Positions 41,639-49,465 of a stretch of 64,000 bases of DNA are shown one piece after another. This DNA is from JAWLHU01 sp041690255. GTDB lineage: Bacteria > Bacillota > Sulfobacillia > Symbiobacteriales > Symbiobacteriaceae. The stretch covers positions 62,001 to 126,000 of the forward strand of contig JAWLHU010000017.1 of the NCBI GenBank assembly GCA_041690255.1, written 5' to 3'. A program made the position numbers and the translations under genes. The notes under the pieces were generated by a model. It worked only from the letters and a program-made list of their open reading frames with translations. It had not been told where the DNA came from and made no database searches. Each line of letters opens with the position of its first letter. Within the stretch, counting starts at the first letter, position 1.

Positions 41639-43150
41639 ATGATTCGGTCCATGAAACGCAGCATTACCTTCACCCTTAGTCTGGCGTTCGTGCTGGTGCT
41701 GGCCGCGGGCTGCGGCTTTGAGAAGAAGCCAGAGCCCGCCCCGGTGCCACCGGTGGCCTCAGAGCAACCACCTGCCGTCACGCAGGTGAGCGTACCCGTC
41801 TTCTTTGCCGACTCGCAGGCGCAGCACCTGATCCCCGAGGAGCGCCTGGTCGACCAGGGCAGCGACGCCGCCGTAGCCACAGCCATTGTGGAGGCGCTCC
41901 TGTCCGGCCCGAAGGATCCAACGCTTCACAGGGCCCTACCCGCAGGCATCCGGCTGCTGGAGCCGGTCAGGATCGAGGGGAAGACCGCCCTCGTCAACCT
42001 CTCGAAGGAACTGGCCGATCTGCGTGGTGCGACCGGTGTGGGTCTGGCGCTCGGCTCCCTCCGCCTCAGCCTGACCGAACTGCCCGCGATCGAACTGGTT
42101 CAGGTCCTCGTGGAGGGCAGTGCCGAGGGGATGCTTGACGAAGGGGTTCCCCTGGAGCCCATGGACCGGCCATTCTATGGCGATGTGATCGTCCTGCCCG
42201 ATCCGAACCGGGTCCGTGTCCTGCAGGACCGGGTGAGCAAAGGGGAGGAGATCTGGCGGCTGGACTCGCGGAAGGTCCTGGAGTTCGAGGGGCGCATGTT
42301 CGGCTTTACCGCTGAGCAGTTGAAGGCCGCCGAAGTGACCCGGGAGGGCAAGGCCGCCCGAGCCCGGCTTGCCTACAATGGGACCGTCTTCTTCATCGAG
42401 CTGGCGGCTAACCCGGAGGTTGATGTTGCCCCCGTCTGGACGATTGACTCGATCACATCGCACCAGTCCGATGTCGGTTCCGTGACCATGCCGGTCTACT
42501 TCGCTGACCGGAACGCCACGAACGTGATCCCCGAGGCCCGGCAGATGCCCGGCGACCGGGAAGCCATGGTCACCGCTGTCGTCGAGGCGCTCCTGACCGG
42601 CCCCGCCGACCCGAACCTCATGCGGGTGCTGCCGTCCGGGGCCCGGCTGATCGGCCCGGTCCAGGTGGCTGCGGGAACGGCTACGGTCAACCTGAGCGAG
42701 GCCATGCGGGATCTGCAGAGCTCTTCCGAGTCCTCCCTGGCCATCGATGCGCTGGTGCTCAGCCTGACCGAGGTGCCGGCGGTGGAGCAGGTCCAGATCC
42801 TGATCGAAGGGCAGAAGGGCGTCGTGGTGGGCAATTACAAGTTCGATGAGCCCATCGGCCGCGGCCCTGTCTCGACCCGGTACCATCTGGATATGGAGCG
42901 GGTCGCCTGGCTCCAGAGCCGGGTCGATCAGGGGTTGGAGACCTGGCGGCTGGATGCCATGCAGACCCTCATGTGGGAGGGGCGGGCCTTCGGCTTCACC
43001 CCTGACTTCCTGAAGACCGCCCAACTGGAGGAGCAGGTGGACCAGGCCCTGGCCCGGCTGACCTACCAGGGGAAGGCTTACGTGATCGAGCTGGGCAAGA
43101 ACCCGGGGGAGAAGGGGATCTGGTACGTGAAGGGGATCAGCCTGCCGTAA
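41639..43150 (+). CDS. Lipoprotein with two GerMN domains
   Basis: The start taken is ATG 41639. The signal peptide ends in the lipobox LAAGC, so the protein is lipid-anchored outside the membrane. Two homologous halves follow, each beginning with VPVFFADSQAQHLIPEER or MPVYFADRNATNVIPEAR and containing VVEALLSGP/TGP-DPN, VNLS-A and a LSLTE-PA-VQ-LIEG strand. That is the GerMN fold of GerM, a sporulation protein involved in peptidoglycan remodelling. Each GerMN half is followed by a related extra beta domain (LPDPNRVRVLQDRVSKGEE and HLDMERVAWLQSRVDQGLE), so the whole unit seems duplicated. 503 residues. Confidence 0.9.
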   Translation: MIRSMKRSITFTLSLAFVLVLAAGCGFEKKPEPAPVPPVASEQPPAVTQVSVPVFFADSQAQHLIPEERLVDQGSDAAVATAIVEALLSGPKDPTLHRALPAGIRLLEPVRIEGKTALVNLSKELADLRGATGVGLALGSLRLSLTELPAIELVQVLVEGSAEGMLDEGVPLEPMDRPFYGDVIVLPDPNRVRVLQDRVSKGEEIWRLDSRKVLEFEGRMFGFTAEQLKAAEVTREGKAARARLAYNGTVFFIELAANPEVDVAPVWTIDSITSHQSDVGSVTMPVYFADRNATNVIPEARQMPGDREAMVTAVVEALLTGPADPNLMRVLPSGARLIGPVQVAAGTATVNLSEAMRDLQSSSESSLAIDALVLSLTEVPAVEQVQILIEGQKGVVVGNYKFDEPIGRGPVSTRYHLDMERVAWLQSRVDQGLETWRLDAMQTLMWEGRAFGFTPDFLKTAQLEEQVDQALARLTYQGKAYVIELGKNPGEKGIWYVKGISLP

Positions 43151-43341
43151 TAGGAGGCCAGGGCTACCCTATGGCCCGTGGGAGCCCGCGGGTCGTCTCG
43201 CTCCATGTTCTTATGCGCAGTGGGCCTGGAGGCGTAAAGAAATGGCGTGAGTTGGCACCAGGCCTGGTCAGACCGGAATCTGGTCGGTTCCCGGCGCAGG
43301 GTTGCGCCCGCGACAAGGCGAATAGCTGGTAGAGACAGAGG

Positions 43342-43368
43342 CAGCCCTCCCAGGCGGGAGGGCTGTTT
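43342..43368 (+). terminator. Intrinsic terminator
   Basis: CAGCCCTCC and GGAGGGCTG pair with a TTT tail, between the GerMN gene and the Cys-rich gene that starts 18 nt later. The preceding 190 nt show nothing recognisable. Confidence 0.7.
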
Positions 43369-43385
43369 GATCGAGGGGTGAATCT

Positions 43386-44240
43386 GTGGCAACGGTCTTC
43401 ACTGTAGATGTGGTGATCCTGTTGAATGAGGGAGAAGAACCATCGACCGAATGGTGGATGGAGCGATACACCGAGGCGGTGCGCCGGGCCGGCGGGATGC
43501 CGCCCGAGCTGGCGGAGCCGCAGCGGGCCAGGCTGCGGCTGGAGTACGACTCCGAGGAGGACGCCGAGTACGTACGGGTCACCCTCCCCCTGCCCGCGCC
43601 AGGCCTGGGCCGGGCCCAGGAGCTCTGCCACATGCTCGCCTCCGTGCTGGACGCCGAGGGCTATACCCTGAAGGCCGGCGGCCGGCGGGTTGAGGAGATC
43701 CCCGGCGAGGAGCTTCCCGAGCCGGTCGGCAGCCTTGGCGACGGGACCTACGCGGGTGCGAGGGTCTACTGCCAGCGCTGCCTGAACTGTGCCCTCTCCA
43801 CCGAGACGAAGATCGCCTGCTGCGGGCAGGGGGCCGCCTTCTCCCTGGCCGATATCGGGGCGATCCTGCTGACCGGCGACGAGGCGCTGGTCCGGCGCGT
43901 CCTGGCCCTGCCAGGGCGGCGGGACGGGGTGAAGTGGCACCCCTACCTGAGCGGAGGCAAGTGTGTCTTCCATGATCCGAGCTGCGGCTGCATCCTGCCC
44001 GCTGATCGGATGCCGCTCCAGTGCCGGACCTACCTCTGTGCCCCGCTCAAGCTCCTGCCCGCTGACCTGGCGGAGCAGTACGATGGCTACGTGGAAGGGC
44101 TGGAGGAGCAGGAGTACTTCGTCGAGGAGCACATGCGGAACGAGGGTGGCGTCGACTTCGACAGCCCGCTCGAGGCGATTCGAGAGGCAGCGGAGCGGGC
44201 GTTTGCGGCGTGGGACCAGCACGCCAGTGGGGGCCAATGA
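43386..44240 (+). CDS. Cys-rich protein, YkgJ-like metal cluster type
   Basis: The 284-residue soluble protein starts at GTG 43386 (SD GAGGGG). After a first domain without known relatives (1-115) comes a cysteine-dense segment with CQRCLNC, CCGQG, a central HPYLSGGKCVFHD, CGCILP and QCRTYLCAP, ten Cys in about 100 residues. The arrangement resembles the YkgJ-type CxxC clusters proposed to hold zinc or an iron-sulfur centre. The function is unknown. Its stop codon TGA is part of the first CAATG unit of the phased array that follows. Confidence 0.65.
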   Translation: MATVFTVDVVILLNEGEEPSTEWWMERYTEAVRRAGGMPPELAEPQRARLRLEYDSEEDAEYVRVTLPLPAPGLGRAQELCHMLASVLDAEGYTLKAGGRRVEEIPGEELPEPVGSLGDGTYAGARVYCQRCLNCALSTETKIACCGQGAAFSLADIGAILLTGDEALVRRVLALPGRRDGVKWHPYLSGGKCVFHDPSCGCILPADRMPLQCRTYLCAPLKLLPADLAEQYDGYVEGLEEQEYFVEEHMRNEGGVDFDSPLEAIREAAERAFAAWDQHASGGQ

Positions 44241-44432
44241 GAAGCAATGTCTGGTCGCGAGAAAGCAATGAGATCCAATGGGATGCAATGAGAAGCGTGT
44301 GGCGGACAATGTCCGCCAATGATAGGCAATGTGAATCCTGTGACGGGCAATGTTCCCCAATGCGAGGCCAATGACGAATGTGTCGCGACCAATGTCCGCC
44401 AATGAGTGGCCTGTAGGTATCCAATGCCAATG
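44235..44432. repeat. Helically phased CAATG array
   Basis: CAATG starts at 44235, 44245, 44266, 44276, 44286, 44307, 44317, 44327, 44348, 44358, 44369, 44390, 44400, 44422 and 44428. All but the last interval are 10, 11, 21 or 22 bp, i.e. one or two turns of B-DNA, with a recurrent 10-10-21 grouping. Spacer bases are otherwise variable. The first copy supplies the Gln and stop codon of the Cys-rich gene. Neither strand has a plausible gene here. Confidence 0.85.
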
Positions 44433-44470
44433 CAGCTCGGCTCGCACGGGAATCCACGATCGAGCGTCGT

Positions 44471-44641
44471 CTAAGCGGAAGAAGGCCGAGGTGCACCTCG
44501 GCCTTCTTTCTTACATCTCGCCCGGTGGCCGCCGGGGGTTTTGATCCGCAGGATCGTATCAATCACCTTGAGGCAGTCCATAATAATCGGGTCATCGGGC
44601 CGGCGGATCCAGCAGCAGACCCAGTTCCAGGAAGCCGGCAT
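44471..44641 (-). CDS. Small Cys/Trp-containing peptide of unknown function
   Basis: ATG at 44641 has an ideal Shine-Dalgarno (AGGAGG, 7-nt spacing), which is the main evidence. The 56-residue product begins MPASWNWVCCWIRRPDDP and continues IIMDCLKVIDTILRI, a likely helix, before a basic tail. The last 12 codons run through the terminator hairpin at 44478-44512, and the stop lies just beyond it, which is unusual. It is divergent from the DUF4912 gene. Small Cys-rich peptides are frequent in spore coats, but there is no direct support for that here. Confidence 0.45.
   Translation of the reverse strand: MPASWNWVCCWIRRPDDPIIMDCLKVIDTILRIKTPGGHRARCKKEGRGAPRPSSA
44478..44512 (+). terminator. Intrinsic terminator after the CAATG array
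   Basis: GAAGGCCGAGG and CCTCGGCCTTC form an 11-bp stem over TGCA, followed by TTTCTT. It would end transcripts of the Cys-rich gene after they pass through the phased array. Confidence 0.85.
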
Positions 44642-44750
44642 CGAGCCGCCTCCTTGCCCGGCCAGACCCGCGGTGTGCTCGGCGGCCGGCTCGCAATGAA
44701 GAACAGGCCGTCGCGCGGGTTCTCGTGCAACCTCTGGAGGGAGATCGCTT

Positions 44751-45116
44751 ATGAGTGCCACAACCGCTGTAAAAGCAGACCGACTCGGGCGCCTTGGTGC
44801 CATGGTCCGCACATCGAACGAGATCTATCTTTACTGGCGGCCGTCCGTGCCGGTCGACCGGCACCTCGTCTTCCGGGTCACCGACCTGACCGGCCTGCCG
44901 GTCCACGAGTTGCTGGACGGGACTGGTCGCCGAGAGTTTCCAACTACCGAGTCGGTCTATGTTTCGGGCCTGCCGGCCGGGCATATCTATCTGGCAGAGG
45001 TTGGCCGGTACGGGCCGGAGGGGTTTACCACCCTCCTCTCGGTCGGTCCGGTCCAGACGCCCTGGCTGGCATCTGCGGACTTCTCCGACTTCCCGTCCCT
45101 GTACTACCGGTCCTGA
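44751..45116 (+). CDS. DUF4912 protein
   Basis: The 121-residue protein has the DUF4912 pattern: VRTSNEIYLYWRPS, a central LVFRVTDLTGLPV strand and YLAEVGRYGPEGFTTLLSVGPVQTP near the end. The fold is predicted immunoglobulin or carbohydrate-binding-like. In many Bacillota this gene precedes the GH57 (DUF1957) branching-enzyme gene, exactly as here (26 nt apart), so it probably assists glucan synthesis or binds the polymer. ATG 44751 has SD GGAGGGAG. Confidence 0.88.
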   Translation: MSATTAVKADRLGRLGAMVRTSNEIYLYWRPSVPVDRHLVFRVTDLTGLPVHELLDGTGRREFPTTESVYVSGLPAGHIYLAEVGRYGPEGFTTLLSVGPVQTPWLASADFSDFPSLYYRS

Positions 45117-45141
45117 TTTCGCGGAAGAGGAGAGATTCGCT

Positions 45142-47838
45142 GTGGCCGCAACACTGGCCCTGATCCTGCATGCCCACCTGCCCTACGTGCGACCCGTTGG
45201 CAAAGAGATCCTGGAGGAGCGCTGGCTCTACGAAGCGGTGGCCGAGACCTACCTGCCCCTCCTGCAAATGGTTGAGCGGGTCAGCGCCGCCGGACTGCCG
45301 GTCCGGGTGGCGATCTCATTCTCCGGCCCGTTGCTCTCCATGCTGAGCGACCAGGGGCTCATGGCCCGCTGCCGGGGACACCTGGCCCGGCTGACGAACC
45401 TGGCTGACCGGGAGGCGGAGCGCTTGGCCGGCGGGCCGTTCGAGGCGGCCGCCACCTTCCACCGGGATCGGTTTCACGACCTGCTCGATCAGTTCGATCG
45501 GCGGCAGGGGAACCTCCTGGCCGGCTTCGCAGCCCTGGCCGAGGCCGGGACGGTGGAGCTTTTCACCTCCGCCGGTACCCACGGCTTCCTGCCGCTGCTC
45601 AGCTCCGAGGAGTCCCGTCGCGCCCAAATCGAGGCCGGGGTGGAGGAGTTCACCCGGCTCTTCGGTCGCTCGCCCGCCGGGCTCTGGCTTCCCGAGTGCG
45701 CCTACGCCCCCGGCCTTGATCACCAGTTGGCGGCGGCAGGGATTCGCTGGTTCGTGGCCGACTCTGCAACCCTGGCTGCGGCCTACCCGCCCGTCTCCGG
45801 CCTCGCGGCGCGGACCCCCGGCGGGGTGGCAGTTCTGGCCCGGGACAACCACGCCAGCCGGCAGATCTGGGACAAGAAGCGCGGCTACCCCGGCGATCCG
45901 ATCTACCGGGAGTTCTACAAGGATGTCGGCTACGAGCTGCCCCTGGAGCAGGTCTCGCCCTGGCTGGTTGAGAACATCCGCGGCGATACCGGCCTGAAGC
46001 TCTACCGGATCACGCGGGAGGGCCTCGACGGCAAGGAGCCCTACGATCCCGCTACGGCGCTCGCCCGGGCGCAGGAGCACGCCCGCCACTTCGCCTGGGC
46101 GCTCTCCCAGCGGGAGGGGCTGGTGGTGGCTCCGTTCGATGCCGAACTGTTCGGCCACTGGTGGTTCGAGGGGCCAGACTTCCTGGAAACCCTCCTGGCG
46201 GAGCTGCCGGCGGCCGGGGTGGAGGTGGTCACACCCAGCCAGTGGCTGGCGAATCAGCCCGACCTGCCCGTGGTCCGCCTCCCGGCCGGTTCCTGGGGTG
46301 ACGGCGGTGACAGCCGCGTCTGGGTCTCCCCGGCAAATGACTGGCTCTGGCCCGAGATTCACGCGGCAGAGCAGCGCATGCTGGAGTTGGTCGAGGAGTC
46401 CTCCCTGCCCCCGGCGGTGTTGAACCAGGCCGCCCGGGAGTTGCTCCTGGCCCAGTCGTCGGACTGGCCCTTCATTCTTCACTTCCAGACGACCACGGAG
46501 TATGCCAGGCGGCGGGTCCTGAGCCATCTGGAGCGGTTCCGAGCTCTGGCCTCCGGCTCGGCCAACCCGGCCCTGATCGCCCAGGAGGACGGCATCTTCC
46601 CCAATCTGAATGCCCGGAGCCTCTACCGGGCCCGGCCCCCCCTCGCAGCTGAGGGGCCCCTGCGGATCCTCATGCTCTCCTGGGAGTTCCCGCCCAACAA
46701 CGTGGGCGGGCTGGGCCGGCACGTCTTCGACCTGGGCGGTGCCCTGGCCCAGGCCGGGCACCGGGTCCGGGTGATCACCGTGGCCGATGAAGGGGCGCCG
46801 GCCAGCGAGGAGATCGTGGCAGGCATGCAGATCTACCGAGTACCCAGGCCGCCCGAGGAGGGAAACTTCCTCACCTGGGTCTACAGGCTGAACCAGGCCA
46901 TGGTCGCCCTGGCCGATCAGATCGCCGCCAAGGGGGCCGAGTTCGATGTCGTCCACTGCCACGATTGGCTGGCCGGACAGGCGGGCATGGCGCTGAAGGC
47001 CCGCTGGGGCACGCCCCTGGTCGCGACGATCCACGCCACCGAGCGGGGGCGAAACGGTGCGATTCACGACCTGCTCCAGCAGGCGATCCACGAGGAGGAG
47101 TGGCTGCTGACCGCCACGGCCGACCGGGTGATCACCGTCAGTCAGGCCATGGCCGGGGAGGTGGAGCACTCGTTCCGGGTGAAGCCCACCGTCATCTACA
47201 ACGGGGTGAACCTGCCGACCCTCGGGGTGAAGCCCCCCCGGCCCCTGGACCGGCCCTACTTCTTCATTGTCGGGCGACTGGTGGTGGAGAAGGGGATCCA
47301 TGTGGCGATCGATGCGCTCGCCTGCATGCGGAACAAGGCCGATCTGGTGATCGCCGGCAAGGGGCCCGTGGAGGGCGAACTACGGGAACTGGCGGCCCAC
47401 CGTTGGCTGGCCGACCGGGTCCACTTCCTCGGGCGAATCTCCGACGCTGACCGGGACAGATGGTTACAGAATGCCGTCGCCGGCCTGGTGCCCAGCCTCT
47501 ACGAGCCGTTCGGCATCGTGGCCCTGGAGGTCATGACGGCCCAGGTCCCGGTGATCGTGGGCGATACCGGCGGCCTGGCCGAGATTGTCACCCACGGGGT
47601 CGATGGCCTGAAGGTCCCCCCGGGTGATGTATCCCGGCTGGCGGCGCACATGGACTGGCTGTTGGAGAACCCCGGCATGGCCGCCGTGCTGGCGGAGGTG
47701 GGGCGGGTGACTGCCAGTGCGCGCTTTGGCTGGGAGGCGATTGCCGAGGAGACCACCCGAGTCTATCGGGGCCGGCCCAGCGTGGAGCTGGAGGCGGCGG
47801 CCTGCCGGGAGGCGGCGCCGCGCCGGTTGCCGGAGTAG
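45142..47838 (+). CDS. Fused GH57 (DUF1957) glucan-branching enzyme and GT4 glycosyltransferase
   Basis: GTG 45142 with SD GAGGAGAG gives 898 residues. The first half (1 to about 500) is a GH57 alpha-1,4-glucan branching-type enzyme, with LHAHLPYV at the start, the nucleophile Glu185 in LWLPECAY and the acid/base Asp333 in APFDAELFGHWWFEG. The second half (about 506-890) is a GT-B fold family 4 transferase: LMLSWEFPPNNVGGLGRHV, VVHCHDWLAG, FIVGRLVVEKG and the nucleotide-sugar E-x7-E motif in EPFGIVALEV. It should extend and branch an alpha-glucan. In most genomes I know these are two adjacent genes, so the fusion is notable. It acts with the DUF4912 protein. Confidence 0.92.
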   Translation: MAATLALILHAHLPYVRPVGKEILEERWLYEAVAETYLPLLQMVERVSAAGLPVRVAISFSGPLLSMLSDQGLMARCRGHLARLTNLADREAERLAGGPFEAAATFHRDRFHDLLDQFDRRQGNLLAGFAALAEAGTVELFTSAGTHGFLPLLSSEESRRAQIEAGVEEFTRLFGRSPAGLWLPECAYAPGLDHQLAAAGIRWFVADSATLAAAYPPVSGLAARTPGGVAVLARDNHASRQIWDKKRGYPGDPIYREFYKDVGYELPLEQVSPWLVENIRGDTGLKLYRITREGLDGKEPYDPATALARAQEHARHFAWALSQREGLVVAPFDAELFGHWWFEGPDFLETLLAELPAAGVEVVTPSQWLANQPDLPVVRLPAGSWGDGGDSRVWVSPANDWLWPEIHAAEQRMLELVEESSLPPAVLNQAARELLLAQSSDWPFILHFQTTTEYARRRVLSHLERFRALASGSANPALIAQEDGIFPNLNARSLYRARPPLAAEGPLRILMLSWEFPPNNVGGLGRHVFDLGGALAQAGHRVRVITVADEGAPASEEIVAGMQIYRVPRPPEEGNFLTWVYRLNQAMVALADQIAAKGAEFDVVHCHDWLAGQAGMALKARWGTPLVATIHATERGRNGAIHDLLQQAIHEEEWLLTATADRVITVSQAMAGEVEHSFRVKPTVIYNGVNLPTLGVKPPRPLDRPYFFIVGRLVVEKGIHVAIDALACMRNKADLVIAGKGPVEGELRELAAHRWLADRVHFLGRISDADRDRWLQNAVAGLVPSLYEPFGIVALEVMTAQVPVIVGDTGGLAEIVTHGVDGLKVPPGDVSRLAAHMDWLLENPGMAAVLAEVGRVTASARFGWEAIAEETTRVYRGRPSVELEAAACREAAPRRLPE

Positions 47839-47867
47839 CGCCGGTGCCGGGCCCTTCTTCCCGCGCG

Positions 47868-48170
47868 CTAGCCATATCGGTACTGAACCCCGAAGGAGCC
47901 CCTCGGATAGGTCCAGCAGATCGCCCCGGGCTTGGGGCAGACCACCCGGCAGGTGCCGCACTCCAGGCATCCGGCATAGTCGAAGGCGATCCCGCCGGCC
48001 TCGGTCAGCGTGTAGAGCCCGGCAGGGCAGGCGTAGAGGCAGGGCCTCTCCCCGCACCCGCTGCAACTCACTCGCTCCAGGTGGATGTGCGCTTCCTCAT
48101 GATCCACATCAAACTTGACAAGAGCGAGGCGGTCCTGAATGGAGAGCCGCTTGCCGGAAATGGGCATCAC
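47868..48170 (-). CDS. fixX: FixX-like ferredoxin
   Basis: This 100-residue ferredoxin-like partner of FixC sits at the end of the cai/fix operon. The cluster ligands are visible in CSGCGERPCLYACPAG and CLECGTCRVVCP (C-x2-C-x2-C-x3-C), compatible with one [4Fe-4S] cluster as in FixX of carnitine and nitrogen-fixation systems. It takes electrons from the FixAB flavoprotein through FixC. Its start overlaps the fixC stop by 4 nt. It is convergent with the GH57-GT4 gene, 29 nt away. Confidence 0.93.
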   Translation of the reverse strand: MMPISGKRLSIQDRLALVKFDVDHEEAHIHLERVSCSGCGERPCLYACPAGLYTLTEAGGIAFDYAGCLECGTCRVVCPKPGAICWTYPRGSFGVQYRYG

Positions 48171-49465
48171 AGGGCACCAACCCCCTTCCTGACATCGCGG
48201 GCGATATCCCAGAGGGAGAGACCCGCAGCCCTCAACTCACCCTTCAGCATGGGCAGGAGACGGGTGGGCGGGCCCCCATCTACCGTGAAGAGTTGGTTGC
48301 AGATCCCCTCCAGCAACTGCGGGTACTCCCGGAAGATCCGGGGGGTCTCCTCCATAAAGGCCGGTGCCCTCCGAAACGCCCTCAGATCCCGCATGACGAA
48401 GCTCTGCTCCAGCATCTCCCGGTAGGCCTCCAGCGAGGCCCGGGAGTAGTCGCCCCGCTGCTTCGCCTGCACCACAGCCCTGCCGGCAGCCGCACCGGAG
48501 GCGATGGCCAGGTCCATGCCCCGCACCGTGTAGCCGGTGTTCAGCACGAGCCCGGCGGCGTCGCCCACGACGATCAGCCCGTCTGCCACCAACGGTGGAA
48601 TCGCCTCCAGGCCGCCCTCGGGTACCAGGTGCGCCGAGTACTCCACCACGCGCCCGCCCGCAACCAGCGGGGCAATGGAAGGATGCGCCCGGAACTCCTC
48701 CATGAGGTCAGCCACCCGCACACGAGCCCGGCCCAGGGCCTCAGGCATGACCACCAGACCGAGGGAGATGCTCTCGCGGTTCGTGTAGAGAAAACCGCCC
48801 CCCTGCAGCCCCTGGGTACAGGCCCCGACAAAGAGAGCTGCGGCGCCTTCTTCGCCGCGCAGGCGAAAGCGGTCCTCAATCACCTGGCGGGGGAGTTCAA
48901 TCACCTCTTTGACACCGGTGGCCACCTGACTGGGCCGTAACTCCCCGCGCAGGCCGGCCCGCTGCGCCAGCAGGGAGTTGACGCCATCGGCTGCGATCAC
49001 CACATCGGCCCGCATGACCTCCTCGCCGGAGATCACACCCACCACCTTCCCCTGCTCTCGCAGGAGATCGTCTACACGGATTCCCGAGGCCACCATCGCT
49101 CCGGCGGCCTCGGCCTGCTCCGCCAGCCACGGATCGAAACGGGCCCGCAGCACGGTAAATGAATGGGCGGGCAGCTCACTGTCGCGCTGGCTCCGGTAGT
49201 CCACGGAGACAGAGCCCGTGGGCGTCATAAGGGAGATGCTTTCATTGACCACCCGGCGCTCCACCGGCGCCGTCTCCCAGAAGTTCGGGATCAACCGGTG
49301 CAGGGCGTGGGCGTAGAGCCGCCCGCCGGTCATGTTCTTGGCACCGGGCGAAGGCCCCTTCTCCAGCACCAGCACCTCCAGGCCCGCCCGGGCCAGGACA
49401 AGCGCCGCCGCAGAGCCGGCAGGTCCAGCCCCGACCACAATGCAGTCAAACCGCTCCTCACTCAC
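48167..49465 (-). CDS. fixC: FixC-like electron-transfer flavoprotein:quinone oxidoreductase
   Basis: The 432-residue FAD enzyme begins DCIVVGAGPAGSAAALVLARAGLEVLVLEKG, the Rossmann FAD site, and has GDAAGLVLNTGYTVRGMDLAIASG near residue 290, typical of FixC/ETF-QO. With FixX it links ETF (FixAB) to the quinone pool or another acceptor. The gene overlaps caiC-like and fixX by 8 and 4 nt, so translation is coupled. Confidence 0.94.
   Translation of the reverse strand: MSEERFDCIVVGAGPAGSAAALVLARAGLEVLVLEKGPSPGAKNMTGGRLYAHALHRLIPNFWETAPVERRVVNESISLMTPTGSVSVDYRSQRDSELPAHSFTVLRARFDPWLAEQAEAAGAMVASGIRVDDLLREQGKVVGVISGEEVMRADVVIAADGVNSLLAQRAGLRGELRPSQVATGVKEVIELPRQVIEDRFRLRGEEGAAALFVGACTQGLQGGGFLYTNRESISLGLVVMPEALGRARVRVADLMEEFRAHPSIAPLVAGGRVVEYSAHLVPEGGLEAIPPLVADGLIVVGDAAGLVLNTGYTVRGMDLAIASGAAAGRAVVQAKQRGDYSRASLEAYREMLEQSFVMRDLRAFRRAPAFMEETPRIFREYPQLLEGICNQLFTVDGGPPTRLLPMLKGELRAAGLSLWDIARDVRKGVGAL

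Noticed and set aside
44235..44432. CAATG array considered as a CRISPR array or iteron origin
   Set aside because: The repeat unit is only 5 bp and the spacers are 5-16 bp, so it is not CRISPR. Iterons are usually 17-22 bp with longer identity, and no replication gene is near.
45316..47301. Minus-strand frame of 661 codons opposite the GH57-GT4 gene
   Set aside because: Typical GC-rich antisense frame with no start signal and no domain. The plus-strand product has intact catalytic motifs in both halves.
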